Source: Bacteroidales bacterium (GTDB taxonomy: Bacteria > Bacteroidota > Bacteroidia > Bacteroidales > Tenuifilaceae). From it: DNA of 8,378 nt. The translations under genes and the position numbers were made by a program. Below, piece by piece: positions 7,615 to 8,378 of the stretch. Each line of letters begins with the position of its first letter. Position 1 is the stretch's first letter. The notes under the pieces are model-generated. The model was not told where the DNA came from, made no database searches, and saw only the letters and a program-made list of their open reading frames with translations. The stretch lies in assembly GCA_008933525.1 (NCBI GenBank), contig WBUV01000117.1, positions 1 through 8,378 on the forward strand, read 5' to 3'.

Positions 7615-8378
7615 ATGCGAAAAAATATAATAGCCATCAACTCGTGCCTAGTTTTATTTTCAATAACTTTTCTTATTGGCAAATCTTCATTTGCTCAATC
7701 GGAAAGCCTAAAAAAGGAAGTTCAAGTTGTTCGTCCATACGAACCATCTATTTCCGACGCATTTAAAATCAACTTACAACCCAAAATAGAGGATACTATT
7801 AAAGTTAACCCCAATTTCACCTATGGCATACTACAACGCCCAATAAATACATACTTTACCCCAGTACCAATCTCTGCAGCTCGAATGGTTTCAGAGCCTC
7901 TTCCCGATCTTTATTCCACTTTAATAAGAGTAGGATTAGGAACCAATACAATGCCATTATTTGAAGCATACTATAATAGCAAGCGTAATCAAGACTTTAT
8001 GTATGGCGCTTGGGTACAACATCATTCCTCCATGGGAAAAGTAAAACTTGAAAATGGCGAAAAAGTGGATGCCAAGAATGGAAACACTAACATTTCGCTT
8101 TTTGGTAAAAAAATGTTTGTCGATAAAATTCTTCAAGGTGATGTTGGATACACAAACTCTCTAAAATCGTTTTATGGATACGACACTAACAACCCAGCCC
8201 TTACACCCAATTCCGATAAGCAAAAGGTCAATAACTTAAATGCAAATGTCGAATTTACTACAACAGAGAAAGACTCTGCTCACCTAAACTATAGAATTGC
8301 CTCGCAATTCCAGCACTTTGGAGATAATTTTGACATGAAGGAAAACAAGATATACGGATTACTTTCCATGAATAAATA
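7615..8378 (+). CDS. Probable outer-membrane beta-barrel protein, N-terminal part only
   Basis: The frame is open from ATG at 7615 to the right edge, giving 254 residues; the C-terminus is outside the window. Residues 1-27 form a signal peptide (R2, K3, hydrophobic core, cut after SSFA before Gln28). C11 lies early in the hydrophobic core without a lipobox, so a lipoprotein is unlikely. Next comes a polar, Pro-containing segment with EVQVVRPYEPSISDAFKIN at 35-53, a pattern I associate with Bacteroidota proteins often labelled TonB-dependent receptor-like; that recollection needs a search. From about residue 100 the chain shows alternating hydrophobic and polar residues, many Tyr, Phe and Gly, and polar turns (TLIRVGLGTN, FMYGAWVQHH, QGDVGYTNSL), as expected for barrel strands. 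No TonB plug domain or TonB box is recognisable. An in-frame ATG at 7570 would add 15 residues and overlap the TPR gene by 11 bases; 7615 gives the better signal peptide. It is probably cotranscribed with the TPR gene. Confidence 0.85.
   Translation, partial: MRKNIIAINSCLVLFSITFLIGKSSFAQSESLKKEVQVVRPYEPSISDAFKINLQPKIEDTIKVNPNFTYGILQRPINTYFTPVPISAARMVSEPLPDLYSTLIRVGLGTNTMPLFEAYYNSKRNQDFMYGAWVQHHSSMGKVKLENGEKVDAKNGNTNISLFGKKMFVDKILQGDVGYTNSLKSFYGYDTNNPALTPNSDKQKVNNLNANVEFTTTEKDSAHLNYRIASQFQHFGDNFDMKENKIYGLLSMNK

Noticed and set aside
1..8378. Mobile elements, CRISPR arrays, tRNA or rRNA genes
   Set aside because: No transposase or integrase, no regularly spaced repeats, no tRNA-like cloverleaf and no rRNA-like stretch was seen by eye; composition is fairly even, with no obvious foreign island.

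Overview
The window looks like a chromosomal segment of a low-GC member of the phylum Bacteroidota. The evidence is AT-rich intergenic DNA, starts without useful Shine-Dalgarno sites, at least one exact match to the Bacteroidota -7 promoter consensus TAnnTTTG, signal peptides ending just before a Gln, and an export-oriented TPR / outer-membrane-barrel gene pair. I cannot place it below phylum from this sequence alone. No tRNA, rRNA, insertion sequence, phage gene or CRISPR array was seen.

Layout from left to right. (1) Bases 1-516, minus strand: N-terminal 172 residues of an exported TPR protein that runs off the left edge, probably the sensor half of a signalling protein. (2) Bases 517-704: divergent AT-rich spacer with an imperfect inverted repeat and a good -7 promoter element facing right. 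(3) Bases 705-2912, plus strand: complete copper-exporting P1B-type ATPase (copA-like). (4) Bases 2918-4286, minus strand: a two-gene unit read right to left, a pirin-family cupin protein followed 7 bases later by type I isopentenyl-diphosphate isomerase (idi). The copA and idi stop codons lie 5 bases apart, inside one hairpin that probably ends transcription from at least the idi side. (5) Bases 4287-4523: second divergent AT-rich spacer, carrying three copies of CTTACAA. (6) Bases 4524-7580, plus strand: a 1018-residue exported protein made almost wholly of TPR-like helical hairpins. (7) Base 7615 to the right edge, plus strand: first 254 residues of an exported protein that looks like an outer-membrane beta-barrel.

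Three themes are present. CopA would pump Cu(I) out of the cytoplasm; no copper regulator or chaperone gene is next to it. The pirin-idi unit links isoprenoid precursor interconversion with a metal-binding cupin of uncertain function. The large TPR protein and the barrel protein are 34 bases apart, both carry signal peptides, and probably form a periplasm-to-outer-membrane assembly. This last pair is the least understood part of the window and the best candidate for an undescribed system.
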